Shown here in pieces: positions 31,896-41,083 of a DNA stretch of 64,000 nt. The stretch spans positions 1-64,000 of the forward strand of contig NZ_MSQB01000013.1 of NCBI RefSeq assembly GCF_002149965.1, read 5' to 3'. Position 1 is the first letter of the stretch. Each line of letters begins with the position of its first letter. The stretch is from Novosphingobium panipatense (GTDB lineage: Bacteria; Pseudomonadota; Alphaproteobacteria; Sphingomonadales; Sphingomonadaceae). Made by a program: the position numbers and the translations under genes. Under the pieces are notes generated by a model. It was not told the DNA's origin. It saw only the letters and a program-made list of their open reading frames with translations, and searched no databases.

Positions 31896-32678
31896 ATGTC
31901 CCGTCGCCGCCAGATCTACGAGGGCAAGGCCAAGATCCTCTACGAAGGCCCTGAACCCGGCACCCTGATCCAGTACTTCAAGGACGATGCCACTGCGTTC
32001 AACGCGCAGAAGAAGGGCACGATCCAGGGCAAGGGCGTGATCAACAACCGCATCAGCGAGTACGTGTTCACGCGCCTCAACCACATCGGCGTGCCCAACC
32101 ACTTCATCCGCCGCCTCAACATGCGCGAGCAGCTCGTCCGCCAGGTCGAGATCATCCCGATCGAGGTCGTGGTGCGCAACGTGGCCGCCGGTTCGATCTC
32201 CAAGCGCCTCGGCATCCCCGAGGGCGAGCCGCTGCCGCACACGCTGATCGAATACTATTACAAGGACGATGCGCTGGGTGATCCGATGATCGCCGAAGAG
32301 CACATCGCCTGCTTCGGCTGGGCCACTAACGAGGAGATGCAGGACATCGCCGCGATGGCCATCCGCGTGAACGACTTCATGTGCGGCATGTTCGCGGCGA
32401 TCAACATCCGCCTCGTCGACTTCAAGCTCGAATTCGGCCGCATCTGGGACGGCGACTACAGCCGCGTGATCCTGGCGGACGAGATCAGCCCCGACGGCTG
32501 CCGTCTCTGGGACATGTTCACCGGCGAAAAGCTGGACAAGGACCGCTTCCGCCGCGATCTCGGCGGTGAGGAAGAGGCCTATCAGGAAGTCGCCCGTCGC
32601 CTCGGCCTGCTTCAGGACGACAACGGCCCGAGCGAAGTCCTCGACCTGTCGAAGCACCGCAAGCTGCGCGGCAAGTAA
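31896..32678 (+). CDS. purC: Phosphoribosylaminoimidazole-succinocarboxamide synthase
   Basis: A 260-aa SAICAR synthase that ligates Asp to CAIR with ATP in purine synthesis. The N-terminus [19 protein letters not shown] is the ATP-binding loop. [31 protein letters not shown] and the [14 protein letters not shown] / [14 protein letters not shown] block are characteristic. Length is normal. The ATG at 31896 follows AAGGACG. A strong terminator lies 33 nt beyond the stop, so the gene is monocistronic. Confidence 0.97.
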   Translation: MSRRRQIYEGKAKILYEGPEPGTLIQYFKDDATAFNAQKKGTIQGKGVINNRISEYVFTRLNHIGVPNHFIRRLNMREQLVRQVEIIPIEVVVRNVAAGSISKRLGIPEGEPLPHTLIEYYYKDDALGDPMIAEEHIACFGWATNEEMQDIAAMAIRVNDFMCGMFAAINIRLVDFKLEFGRIWDGDYSRVILADEISPDGCRLWDMFTGEKLDKDRFRRDLGGEEEAYQEVARRLGLLQDDNGPSEVLDLSKHRKLRGK

Positions 32679-32710
32679 GACGCAAGCCAGGTTAGGCTCA
32701 AGCGATGCAA

Positions 32711-32749
32711 GGAAAAGCCCGGCCACCGCAAGGTGCGCCGGGCTTTTCC
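32711..32749 (+). terminator. Rho-independent terminator after purC
   Basis: 12-bp perfect stem GGAAAAGCCCGG / CCGGGCTTTTCC with an inner CACC/GGTG pairing. T residues fall within the right arm. Confidence 0.88.
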
Positions 32750-32854
32750 GCGTCTGGCGCGGACTATCGGGACATGACCGGGAAAGCCGCGAAAGCGCAG
32801 GCGAAATGCCCGCGCCCCCTTGTTATCGGGTTCCTGCTGGGGCACGGGCACCAC

Positions 32855-35716
32855 ATGCGAACTGTTCTCATTACCGCCCTGCTGCTTACCGCTCCGATCC
32901 CCGCTCCCGCCCTTGCCCGCGAAAAAGCCCCGCCCTCGGCCAGTACCCATGCCAGCGACACCAGCTGGGCCTTCGAACAGAGCGACGTTCCCGTCGATCC
33001 CGATTTCCGTTTCGGCCGCCTGCCCAGCGGCATGCGCTATGTGATCCGCCACAATGCCACCCCTGCCGGAACCGGCGTGGTGCGCATGGAAGTGGCGGCG
33101 GGCTCACTGGACGAGAACGACAGCGAACAGGGCTTCGCGCACTTCGTCGAGCACATGGCCTTCAACGGCAGCAAGCGGGTGCCGGAAGGCCAGATGATCC
33201 CGCTGCTGGAGCGCGACGGGCTGGCCTTCGGCGCCGATACCAACGCCTCCACCAATTTCGAGCGCACCGTCTACAAGCTCGACCTGCCACGCAGCGACGC
33301 CAAGCTGCTCGACACCGCGCTCATGCTCATGCGCGAGACGGCCAGCGAACTGACCATCTCGCAAGGCGCGATCGACCGGGAACGCGGCGTGATCCTGTCG
33401 GAAATGCGCGATCGCAATACCTTTGCCTTGCGCAACACCATCGATTCCACCCATTTCTTCTACCCCGAGGCCCGCTACGGCCAGCGCTTCCCGATCGGCA
33501 CCGTGGCTACCCTCAACGCTGCCGACGCCGCCAGCCTGCGCACCTTCTACGCACGCGAATATGTTCCCGCCCATGTCACCCTGGTGATCGTGGGAGACTT
33601 CGATCCCGCCGCGGTGGAAGCGGGCATCCTTCGCCACTTCGCGGACTGGAAGGGTAACGCGGCGGAAGCCCAGCCCGATGCCGGACCCGTCGATGTCAAG
33701 GATCGCGGCCGCACCGGCGTCTGGATCGATTCCGCGCTTTCCGAAAGGACCGTGATCCAGCGCAGCGGCGCCTGGCTGGACGAGCCGGACACCCTGGCCC
33801 AGCGGCAGGAGAACCTGCTGCGCGCGATCGGCTATGCCGTGGTCAACCGCCGCCTCCAGCGCCTTTCGCGCAGCGCCCAGCCGCCTTTCCGGGGCGCGGG
33901 CTTCGGCACCGGAGACGTCTTCGAGACCGCCCGCTCCACCCGCCTCATCATCGACAGCGTCGACGGCAAGTGGGCAGACGGGATTGCCGCCACCGCGCGC
34001 GAATATCGCCGCGCCCTGGCCCATGGTTTCAGCGCTGCGGAAATCGCCGAGCAGGTAGCACAGCTGCGCACGTCGCTCGTCAATGCCGCCGGTTCCGCCA
34101 ATACCCGCAGCAATGCCTCTCTCGCCGCCATCGCCCTGGCCCTGGTGGACGACCGCGTCGTCCCCTCCACCCCCGCATCGGCGCTCGAACGGTTCGAGGG
34201 TTTCGCGCCCACCATCACCCCCAAGGCCGTCCTGCGCGCCCTCAAGCGCGAGGCACTCGCGCTCGACAAGCCGCTGATTCGCTTCGAAGGCCGCAAGGCG
34301 CCCGAAGGCGGCGATAAGGCTATCCGCACGGCTTGGCAGAGCGCCATGCGCGGCCCCGTCCCCCGCGAAAGCGCGCAGGCGCTGACCGCCTTCGCCTATA
34401 CCGATTTCGGCACGCCCGGCACGATCGTCAGCGACAGCCGGGATCCCGTGCTCGGCATCCGCGAGATCCGCTTCGCCAACGGTGTCATGCTCAACCTCAA
34501 GCAGACGGAGCTGGAGAAGGACCGCGTGCGGGTCAGCTTCGCCATCGACGGCGGCTCCATGCTCGACACGCGCGAGAACCCGCTCGCCACCGACATGGTC
34601 AGCTGGATGGACAAGGGCGGCCTCGGCAAGCACAGCCGCGACGATCTGGACACCATCATGTCCGGCCACACCCTGGGCTTCGGCCTCTCCAACGGCGCCG
34701 CCAGCTTCGACGCCCAGACCGCCACGACACCGCGCGACCTGGAGCTGCAACTCCTGCTGATGACGGCGCTGATCACCGACCCGGGCTATCGCGCCGAGGG
34801 CGAAGTGCAGTACCGCCAGCAGGTGAACAACAGCTTCGCCCAGCTTCGCGCGACCCCCTCCTCCTCACTGGGCGCGGACCTCGGCCGGATCATCTCGGAC
34901 AACGATCCGCGCTTCAGTCTCCAGCCGGTCGAGGCCTATCGCCACCTGACATACGGCAAGCTGAAGCAGGACATCTCGGACCGTCTCGCCCACGGCGCGA
35001 TCGAACTGGGCCTCGTGGGCGATTTCGACGAGGACAAGGCGATCGCCTTCGTCGGGCAGACGCTGGGCGCCCTGCCCCCGCGCGAAACCGCCTTCCGCGC
35101 CTATGACGGTCAGCCCGCACGCGGTTTCACCGCCGATCGCAGCGCGCGGATTCTGCGCCATAGCGGTGCTGCGGACCAGGCGCTCCTGCGGCTGACTTGG
35201 CCGACCCGCGACGATGCCGACCCGCTCGATGCCCTGAAACTGGAAATGCTGGAACGCGTGGTGCGGATCGAACTGACCGACAGTCTGCGCGAGGCCCTCG
35301 GCAAGGCCTATTCGCCTTCCGCGGGCAGTTCGCTGTCGCACTACTGGAAAGGCTACGGCACCTTCTCCATCGCCGCCTCGATCGACGTTGCCGACGTTCC
35401 CGCCAGCCGCGAGGCGATCGCCAAGGTCCTGCGCGAACTGCGGGCCGCGCCGGTCAGCGACGATGTGCTGCAACGCGCCCGCGCGCCCCTGATCGAAGCC
35501 TATCAGAACGCCCTCAAGGGCAACGCAGGCTGGCTCTCCCTGGTCGACCGCGCCCAGACCCAGGCCGACCGGATAGAACGCTTCACCAAGGCCCGCGACC
35601 GGCTGACGACGATCACCGTCGCCGATGTCCAGGCCATGGCACAACGCTACCTGGATCCCGCACAGGGGTTGGAAGTGCTGGTCCTGCCCGAAGGCGTGGA
35701 CGTTCCGAACAATTAG
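32855..35716 (+). CDS. M16-family (pitrilysin-like) zinc peptidase, exported
   Basis: A 953-aa two-domain metallopeptidase with a signal peptide (MRTVLITALLLTAPIPAPAL, cleavage near ALA). The zinc motif HFVEH is at residues 96-100, with ligands His96 and His100 and catalytic Glu99. The downstream ERGVILSEMRDRN supplies the third ligand Glu. The C-terminal half repeats the M16 fold without a zinc motif (EIRFANGVMLNLKQTELEKD, then the RRNR-like segments). It is likely periplasmic and degrades peptides. An earlier in-frame ATG at 32774 is possible, but the 32855 start gives a standard signal peptide. It is convergent with the isocitrate-lyase-family gene. Confidence 0.88.
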   Translation: MRTVLITALLLTAPIPAPALAREKAPPSASTHASDTSWAFEQSDVPVDPDFRFGRLPSGMRYVIRHNATPAGTGVVRMEVAAGSLDENDSEQGFAHFVEHMAFNGSKRVPEGQMIPLLERDGLAFGADTNASTNFERTVYKLDLPRSDAKLLDTALMLMRETASELTISQGAIDRERGVILSEMRDRNTFALRNTIDSTHFFYPEARYGQRFPIGTVATLNAADAASLRTFYAREYVPAHVTLVIVGDFDPAAVEAGILRHFADWKGNAAEAQPDAGPVDVKDRGRTGVWIDSALSERTVIQRSGAWLDEPDTLAQRQENLLRAIGYAVVNRRLQRLSRSAQPPFRGAGFGTGDVFETARSTRLIIDSVDGKWADGIAATAREYRRALAHGFSAAEIAEQVAQLRTSLVNAAGSANTRSNASLAAIALALVDDRVVPSTPASALERFEGFAPTITPKAVLRALKREALALDKPLIRFEGRKAPEGGDKAIRTAWQSAMRGPVPRESAQALTAFAYTDFGTPGTIVSDSRDPVLGIREIRFANGVMLNLKQTELEKDRVRVSFAIDGGSMLDTRENPLATDMVSWMDKGGLGKHSRDDLDTIMSGHTLGFGLSNGAASFDAQTATTPRDLELQLLLMTALITDPGYRAEGEVQYRQQVNNSFAQLRATPSSSLGADLGRIISDNDPRFSLQPVEAYRHLTYGKLKQDISDRLAHGAIELGLVGDFDEDKAIAFVGQTLGALPPRETAFRAYDGQPARGFTADRSARILRHSGAADQALLRLTWPTRDDADPLDALKLEMLERVVRIELTDSLREALGKAYSPSAGSSLSHYWKGYGTFSIAASIDVADVPASREAIAKVLRELRAAPVSDDVLQRARAPLIEAYQNALKGNAGWLSLVDRAQTQADRIERFTKARDRLTTITVADVQAMAQRYLDPAQGLEVLVLPEGVDVPNN

Positions 35717-35755
35717 GAGCGCAGGCTTCGCGGACAGAGGCTTCGCGGGCCGGCG

Positions 35756-36634
35756 CTACCTGGCGTGGTTGGGTCGCGTGGGCCGTCCGGTCCGCTCCGC
35801 CCATTCGACGATCAGATCGTCATAGAGCTTCTGGTCGATCAGATCGTACTTCTCGGGGAAGTTCGTGAAGGCGTTCATCGCGCTTTTTACCGCTCCGGTT
35901 TCCATCAGTTCGCGCGCCATGGCAAGGTGCCCTACCGCTGCCGAGACCCAGCCCCAGGCGGTCGAAAGCGTAAAGGCGGTGTCCGGCAAGTCGAAGCCCA
36001 GCGTGCAGACCGGAATCGGCATATGCGGGATCACCTCGGCCTGCTGCTCCGGCGGGGCGCTGGCAAAGACGATCGCATCGGCCCCCGCTTCCGCATAGGC
36101 CCTGCCCCGCCGGATCGCTTCCTCGACGGAGCCGGAACCGCCACCGCCGTTGGCACTGGTGTAGAGTTCGTCGCAGCGGGCAATGATCACCAGGCCGGAA
36201 TCGCCCCGTCCCTTTACCCCGGCCTCGATGCGCAGCTGCATGTCCGCGATCGAACAGAGGCCGCCCGCATGCTTCGAATGCTTGGGATTCACCTCGTCCT
36301 CGACGTGGTATCCGGCGATACCGGCCGCGGCGTAGCGGCGCGTGAAGTGATAGGCGTCGGCTACCGTCTCGCCCAGGGTGTCGGCATCGACGATGAGCGG
36401 AATGTCGATGGCCTGGGCGATCCGCGCCGACTGCTCGATCATCTCGACTTGGCTGAAAATGCCGTTGTCCGGCACGGCATAGTGAAAGGCCGAACAGGCA
36501 TGGCCGCCAAGATAGGCCGCCTCGAAGCCTACATGCTCGACGATCCTGCCCGTCAGCGCCGAATAGGCCTCTGCCGCGACGAAGTGCTCGCCGTTCTCGA
36601 TCAGCCCGCGCAGTTTCTCACCCGGCGTCGGCAT
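35756..36634 (-). CDS. Isocitrate lyase / PEP mutase superfamily protein
   Basis: A 292-aa TIM-barrel protein of the isocitrate lyase/phosphonomutase superfamily. It shows the DADTLGETVADAYHFTRRY metal-binding segment, the GYHVEDEVNPKHSKHAGG loop (VED-x-x-xPK), and RCDEL. The usual catalytic KRCGH loop of isocitrate and methylisocitrate lyases is replaced by PKHSKH, so it is more likely an oxaloacetate decarboxylase or carboxyphosphonoenolpyruvate-mutase-type enzyme than a true lyase. The start at 36634 (MPTPGEKLRG) is chosen with GGGAGAG upstream. It follows gph on the same strand after 112 nt that contain two hairpins. Confidence 0.85.
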   Translation of the reverse strand: MPTPGEKLRGLIENGEHFVAAEAYSALTGRIVEHVGFEAAYLGGHACSAFHYAVPDNGIFSQVEMIEQSARIAQAIDIPLIVDADTLGETVADAYHFTRRYAAAGIAGYHVEDEVNPKHSKHAGGLCSIADMQLRIEAGVKGRGDSGLVIIARCDELYTSANGGGGSGSVEEAIRRGRAYAEAGADAIVFASAPPEQQAEVIPHMPIPVCTLGFDLPDTAFTLSTAWGWVSAAVGHLAMARELMETGAVKSAMNAFTNFPEKYDLIDQKLYDDLIVEWAERTGRPTRPNHAR

Positions 36635-36720
36635 CGCGTTCTCTCCCGCTCCTGAGAAGCAGGGGCTCGCACGATTGCCGGGCAGGAACAAGCTGGGCGA
36701 GCGCTTTGTCCCGCCCGGCT

Positions 36721-36738
36721 CCCCGCTTATCGGCGGGG
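36721..36738 (-). terminator. Hairpins downstream of gph
   Basis: CCCCGC / GCGGGG (36721-36726, 36733-36738) lies 9 nt past the gph stop. A second imperfect hairpin follows (GCCGGGC 36677-36683 with GCCCGGC 36713-36719). There is no clear T-run, so termination is uncertain. Confidence 0.4.
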
Positions 36739-36746
36739 CGTTGCGC

Positions 36747-37451
36747 TCAGGCCGTCTCGGCCTCCGCGCCGATGCGTTCGAGAGTGGGGATCAGTGCGTC
36801 GAAATGATCGATCACCGCCGTGGCGCCGAGTTCGTGCGGCGGGCGGTCGTTGAAGCCGAAGCTCACCGCCACGCAGGGGATTCCCGCCGCCGCCGCCGCG
36901 CCGGTATCGTACGTGGTATCGCCCACGAAGGCGGCCCGGATCGGCGTTTCGGCGCTGCCCGCCCGCTCCAGCATAAGCTCGATGAGGTCCGGCTTGGGCT
37001 TGGCCCTGCCGGGGCCGAGCGTATCGCCGCCGATCACCGTGAAGAAGTGGTGCGAAAGCCCCATCTCCGCGAAGATCTTCACCGCAAGGCGTTCGAGCTT
37101 GTTGGTCACGACGGCGATCTTCACGCCCCGCGCCGCCAGACCCCGAAGCATGGCCTCGCCGCCCGGATAGAGCCTCGTCTCCACGGCGATATGGTCGCTG
37201 TAGAAATCGATCAGCGCGTGATGAAGCTGGTTCAGCCTTTCGTCCGATACCGGGCCGCCGGTCACTTCCAGCCCCCTGGCCAGCATCTTCTTCGCGCCGC
37301 CGCCGACAAGGTCACGCACGGCCTCTCTGGGTATCGACGCGCGTCCTTCCAGCGACAAGGCGTGGTTGAGCGCCACGCCCAGATCGCCGAGCGAATCCAG
37401 CAGGGTTCCATCAAGATCGAAGCCGACTACGTCGAAAGGAAAATCCGTCAT
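36747..37451 (-). CDS. gph: Phosphoglycolate phosphatase-type HAD hydrolase
   Basis: A 234-aa haloacid-dehalogenase phosphatase that removes 2-phosphoglycolate. The HAD motifs are visible: FDLDGTLLDS (nucleophile Asp and acid Asp, near residues 9-18), a VVTNK Thr/Lys segment (motif II), KPKPDLI (motif III Lys) and FVGDTTYDTGAA (motif IV). The cap domain lies between motifs I and II. The ATG at 37451 (MTDFPFD) is chosen; 37457 (MRMTD) is possible. It is divergent from glmU with only 53 nt between the starts. Confidence 0.9.
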   Translation of the reverse strand: MTDFPFDVVGFDLDGTLLDSLGDLGVALNHALSLEGRASIPREAVRDLVGGGAKKMLARGLEVTGGPVSDERLNQLHHALIDFYSDHIAVETRLYPGGEAMLRGLAARGVKIAVVTNKLERLAVKIFAEMGLSHHFFTVIGGDTLGPGRAKPKPDLIELMLERAGSAETPIRAAFVGDTTYDTGAAAAAGIPCVAVSFGFNDRPPHELGATAVIDHFDALIPTLERIGAEAETA

Positions 37452-37504
37452 CCGCATCTCAGTGGCGCGATGCTGTGGAAACCGCAACAATTTGCTGGCA
37501 AGTG

Positions 37505-38881
37505 ATGGCCATGGTCGAACATTCCACGCCTCTCGCTATCGTAGTCCTGGCCGCCGGCAAGGGCACCCGCATGAAGAGTGACCTGCACAAGGTTCTCCAT
37601 CCCATAGCCGGCCGGCCGATGCTGGAACACCTGCTGGAAAGTGCAGCCGCGCTGGCGCCCGAGCGGCAGGTGGTGGTGGCCGGACATGGCCGCGAGCAAC
37701 TTGAAAAGGCCCTCGGCAGCCGCGCGGCGATCGCCGTGCAGGAACCGCAGCTCGGCACCGGCCATGCGGTGCAACAGGCAGAGGCTGCGCTCTCCGGCTT
37801 TTCCGGCGATGTGCTGATCCTTTACGGCGACGTGCCCTTCGTCAGCACCGCCACCATGCGCGCCATGATCGAGCGCCTCCATGCGGACGATTCGCCCGCC
37901 GTCGTCGTGCTCGGCTTCGAACCGGAAGACCCGCTCCAGTACGGCCGCGTGCTTGCCCATGACGACGGACGCATCGCCATGATGGTGGAATACAAGGACG
38001 CAACCGAAGAACAGCGCGCCTGCCGCTTGTGCAACTCGGGCCTGATGGCGGTGAAGTCGGCCGACCTCTTCGATCTCCTCGCCCGCGTCGGCAACGACAA
38101 TGCCCAGGGCGAATATTACCTCGTCGACATCGTCAATGTCGCGACGCTGGAAGGACGTGCCTGCGCCGTGATCGTCACGCCCGACCCGGACGAAGTGGGC
38201 GGCATCAACAGCCGCGGCGAACTGGCCGAAGCGGAAGGTCGCTGGCAGGCCAAGCGCCGCATCGCCGCCATGGCGGACGGCGTCACCCTGATCGCGCCCG
38301 AAACCGTGTTCTTTGCCTGGGACACGCAGTTGGGGCGCGACGTCACCATCGAGCCCAACGTGGTCTTCGCCCCCGGCGTGACCGTGGCCGACAATGTGAC
38401 GATCCACGCTTTCTCGCATCTGGAAGGGGCGACCCTGGAAAGCGGCGTTGCGATCGGACCTTACGCGCGCCTGCGCCCCGGCGCCGTGCTGCGCAAGGGC
38501 GCGAAAGTCGGCAACTTCGTCGAAGTGAAGAACGCCGAACTCGGCGAAGGCGCCAAGGCCAATCACCTTACTTACGTGGGTGACGCCAGCGTCGGCGCGA
38601 AGGCCAATCTCGGCGCGGGCACGATCACCTGCAATTACGACGGCTATTTCAAGCACCGCACCGTGATCGGCGAACGCGCCTTCATCGGCTCGAACAGCGC
38701 CCTTGTCGCGCCGGTGAAGATCGGTGCCGATGCCATCGTGGCGGCAGGCAGCACGGTAACCCGCGACGTGGCCGACGGCGAACTTCGCCTCGTGCGCGGA
38801 GAGCAACTGGTCAAGCCCGGCTGGGCCGACCGCTTCCATGACGCGATGAAGAAGAAAAAGGCCGAGAAATCGGCGGGTTGA
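37505..38881 (+). CDS. glmU: Bifunctional GlcNAc-1-P uridyltransferase / GlcN-1-P acetyltransferase
   Basis: A 458-aa GlmU. The N-terminal uridyltransferase (about 1-230) carries VLAAGKGTRMKSDLHKVLH and YGDVPFV. The C-terminal left-handed beta-helix acetyltransferase carries repeated hexapeptides (GPYARLRPGAVL, GNFVEVKNAELG, HLTYVGDA) with the catalytic His in ANHLTYVGD. It makes UDP-GlcNAc for peptidoglycan and lipopolysaccharide. The start is uncertain between 37505 and 37511, since no clear ribosome site favours either. glmS, the preceding enzyme of the pathway, lies 2.2 kb downstream. Confidence 0.95.
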   Translation: MAMVEHSTPLAIVVLAAGKGTRMKSDLHKVLHPIAGRPMLEHLLESAAALAPERQVVVAGHGREQLEKALGSRAAIAVQEPQLGTGHAVQQAEAALSGFSGDVLILYGDVPFVSTATMRAMIERLHADDSPAVVVLGFEPEDPLQYGRVLAHDDGRIAMMVEYKDATEEQRACRLCNSGLMAVKSADLFDLLARVGNDNAQGEYYLVDIVNVATLEGRACAVIVTPDPDEVGGINSRGELAEAEGRWQAKRRIAAMADGVTLIAPETVFFAWDTQLGRDVTIEPNVVFAPGVTVADNVTIHAFSHLEGATLESGVAIGPYARLRPGAVLRKGAKVGNFVEVKNAELGEGAKANHLTYVGDASVGAKANLGAGTITCNYDGYFKHRTVIGERAFIGSNSALVAPVKIGADAIVAAGSTVTRDVADGELRLVRGEQLVKPGWADRFHDAMKKKKAEKSAG

Positions 38882-38890
38882 AGTCTCCCT

Positions 38891-39028
38891 CGCTCAGGCT
38901 GAGCTTGTCGAAGCCCGAACGCAACGGCAAGCTATCGGGCCGATGGCAGGTACTTCCTCGGGCAAACTCGAGATCTCGAACGCCGTATCGCCTTGCCGCA
39001 GGGGGCTTCGACAAGCTCAGCCTGAGCG
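38891..39028. repeat. 25-bp perfect inverted repeat (sphingomonad-type)
   Basis: Arms 38891-38915 and 39004-39028 are exact reverse complements; the core is CTTCGACAAGCTCAGCCTGA. An 88-nt unique spacer separates them. This sequence is a familiar dispersed repeat of sphingomonad genomes. No coding potential is seen. Confidence 0.8.
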
Positions 39029-39094
39029 GGTAGAAGAGGGCTGACTGGATGGCCGCTGTCTGGGAAAAAGCAATCGTCAGCCAAGCGGCCTAAC

Positions 39095-39124
39095 AGAAAA
39101 ACGGGCGGTCCACCCGGACCGCCC
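39095..39124 (-). terminator. Rho-independent terminator after TPR gene
   Basis: 9-bp perfect stem GGGCGGTCC / GGACCGCCC (39103-39111, 39116-39124). Read on the minus strand it is followed by a T-run. Confidence 0.88.
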
Positions 39125-39172
39125 GCCTGCTGAACAGATCTGGGCCGAACCGATCAGATCAGGCTTTTCCGA

Positions 39173-39898
39173 TCAGGCGCCGATCGCCTTTTTCTGGGCG
39201 ATGAAGTCCAGTTCAGACTTCGCACCGGCGTTTTTCGGATCGTATTCCAGCGACTGGCGGAACAGCTTCTCCGCCTCGTCCAAGCGGCCCATCTCGATCT
39301 TGGTATAGCCCATGCCGCGAAGCGCGCGGGCCGCTACCGAGGCGTCATCGCCCTTTGTATCCTTGTCCACGATCGCCCAGGCGTGGGAGAACAGATCGTA
39401 GGAACGCTGCCATTCCCGGCGCGATTTGAACAGTTCGGCATATTCGTTGGCGAAATGCGCGTTGTCCGGCGCCAGTTCGGTGGCGCGGCGCAGCTCCGCC
39501 TCGGCCAGATCGCCCCGGCCTAGATCGACAAGCGCATAACCCTTGCCGAAATGCGCATCGCAGACCGCGCTGCTGACCGCCACGGCCTTTCCTGATTCTA
39601 TTGACCCCGCCGCGACCGGCCCGGCGGCACTATCGGACTGGCAAAGCCGCGGCCGCGCATCGCCGCCCAGGGCCTGTTCGCTGGCGAGAATCACCGAGTC
39701 GAACATTTTCACGGCCTGCGCTGGCTTTCCGGCGCGGATCAGGGCGAAACCCTTGCTGACATCGCTGCGGCTCTCGACGTGAAGCGCGGTGTTCACGACC
39801 GCGCCGCCGCCGATATCGCGAGCGAAAACAGTGCCTGGCGAAGCGATCGTGCCCAAAGCAACAAGTGAAAATGAAACCGACTTCATGGCGAAGTTCAT
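39173..39898 (-). CDS. Exported TPR-repeat protein
   Basis: A 241-aa protein with a signal peptide (MNFAMKSVSFSLVALGTIAS, cleavage near VFA). At least three TPR-like helix pairs follow: FALIRAGKPAQAVKMFDSVI, GYALVDLGRGDLAEAELRRATELAPDN with its classic Pro ending, and GYTKIEMGRLDEAEKLFRQSLEYDPKNA. TPR arrays mediate protein contacts, so it is probably a periplasmic scaffold. Cys residues CQSD and SSAVCDA could pair. The ATG at 39898 follows GGAGAGGA with good spacing; an in-frame ATG at 39955 has none. Confidence 0.82.
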   Translation of the reverse strand: MNFAMKSVSFSLVALGTIASPGTVFARDIGGGAVVNTALHVESRSDVSKGFALIRAGKPAQAVKMFDSVILASEQALGGDARPRLCQSDSAAGPVAAGSIESGKAVAVSSAVCDAHFGKGYALVDLGRGDLAEAELRRATELAPDNAHFANEYAELFKSRREWQRSYDLFSHAWAIVDKDTKGDDASVAARALRGMGYTKIEMGRLDEAEKLFRQSLEYDPKNAGAKSELDFIAQKKAIGA

Positions 39899-40098
39899 CG
39901 GCGTTATCCTCTCCAGGAACACCGATCGCGCCCCGGTCTCGGACCAAAGGTCCACGCCGGACGATTCTTCGTCGGAACAGTGTTCGTCGAAGCTGGTAGA
40001 CTATCCGACAGGCGCCGTTTGACAAGAACTTTCACGAATCCCAGATATCGAGAAGCGAATCTTTCCCGCTTACGTGCTTTTCATCTGCCGGAGTTTCC

Positions 40099-40947
40099 AT
40101 GTCGAACAACCCCTGGAGCCACAGCCGCAATGCCGCGATCGCGGACGATGTCGATTTCGAGATCAAGGGGCACGAGCTCCAGTTCGTCGAAATCGAACTC
40201 GATCCGGGCGAAAGCGCCGTTGCCGAAGCCGGCGCCATGGTGTGGAAGGATGCCTCCATCGGCATGTCCACCGTGTTCGGTGACGGTTCCGGCCAGCAGG
40301 GCGGCGGCTTCATGGGCAAGCTGCTGGGCGCGGGGAAGCGCCTCGTCACCGGGGAAAGCCTGTTCACCACTGTCTTCACGCATGAAGGACGCGGCAAGGC
40401 CCGCGTGGCCTTCGCCGCACCGATTCCCGGCTCTATCCTGCCGATCAAGCTTGATGACGTGGGCGGGCAGCTGATCTGCCAGAAGGACGCCTTCCTCTGC
40501 GCGGCGCGGGGCGTATCCATCGGCGTCCACTTCCAGCAGAAGATCATGACCGGCCTGTTCGGTGGCGAAGGCTTCATCATGCAGCGCCTCGAAGGCGATG
40601 GCTGGGTCTTCGTGCAGATGGGCGGCACCGTGATCGAAAAGACGCTGGAGCCGGGCGAGGAACTCCATATCGATACCGGCTGCGTGGCCGCCTTCACCTC
40701 GGGCATTGATTTCGACGTCACCCGCGCGGGCTCGGTCAAGTCGATGATCTTCGGCGGCGAAGGCGTGTTCTTCGCAAGGCTGCGCGGCCCGGGCAAAGTC
40801 TGGATCCAGTCGCTGCCGTTCTCCCGCCTCGCCGGTCGGATGATGGCGGCCGCAGTGCCCTATGGCGGGCAGAACCGGGGCGAGAGCACTCTGCTCGGCC
40901 TCGGCGCCGTCGGCGGGCTCGCTGCGATGATCGGCGGGGACGATTGA
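40099..40947 (+). CDS. AIM24 / TIGR00266-family protein
   Basis: A 282-aa protein of the AIM24-like family of beta-rich trimer-forming proteins of unknown biochemical role. Recognisable marks are the ELDPGESAVAEAGAMVWKD segment, a Gly-rich loop (SGQQGGGFMGKLLGAGKRL), LFTTVFTHEGRGKARVAF, PGSILPIKLDD and the end WIQSLPFSRLAGRM. No signal peptide is evident. The family links to membrane organisation in mitochondria (AIM24), but the bacterial function is uncharacterised. It precedes glmS by 136 nt on the same strand. Confidence 0.85.
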   Translation: MSNNPWSHSRNAAIADDVDFEIKGHELQFVEIELDPGESAVAEAGAMVWKDASIGMSTVFGDGSGQQGGGFMGKLLGAGKRLVTGESLFTTVFTHEGRGKARVAFAAPIPGSILPIKLDDVGGQLICQKDAFLCAARGVSIGVHFQQKIMTGLFGGEGFIMQRLEGDGWVFVQMGGTVIEKTLEPGEELHIDTGCVAAFTSGIDFDVTRAGSVKSMIFGGEGVFFARLRGPGKVWIQSLPFSRLAGRMMAAAVPYGGQNRGESTLLGLGAVGGLAAMIGGDD

Positions 40948-41083
40948 GCCTCCCGGATTACATCCGATAACCCATCCGATTTGCACACATTACCAAGCCT
41001 TCATGGTGGCGCCACCAAACGCCAGGCATTATCGGTATAGGGGCAAGACAGTTTCGGCTCGAACCTAAGGTAACCTCAGCGTA

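Noticed and set aside
38882..39034. Inverted repeat considered as transposon ends
   Set aside because: Only 88 nt lie between the arms and there is no transposase or target duplication.
40948..41083. glmS ribozyme/riboswitch upstream of glmS
   Set aside because: The 136-nt gap is too short for the ribozyme fold and shows no matching core; the ribozyme is typical of Gram-positives.
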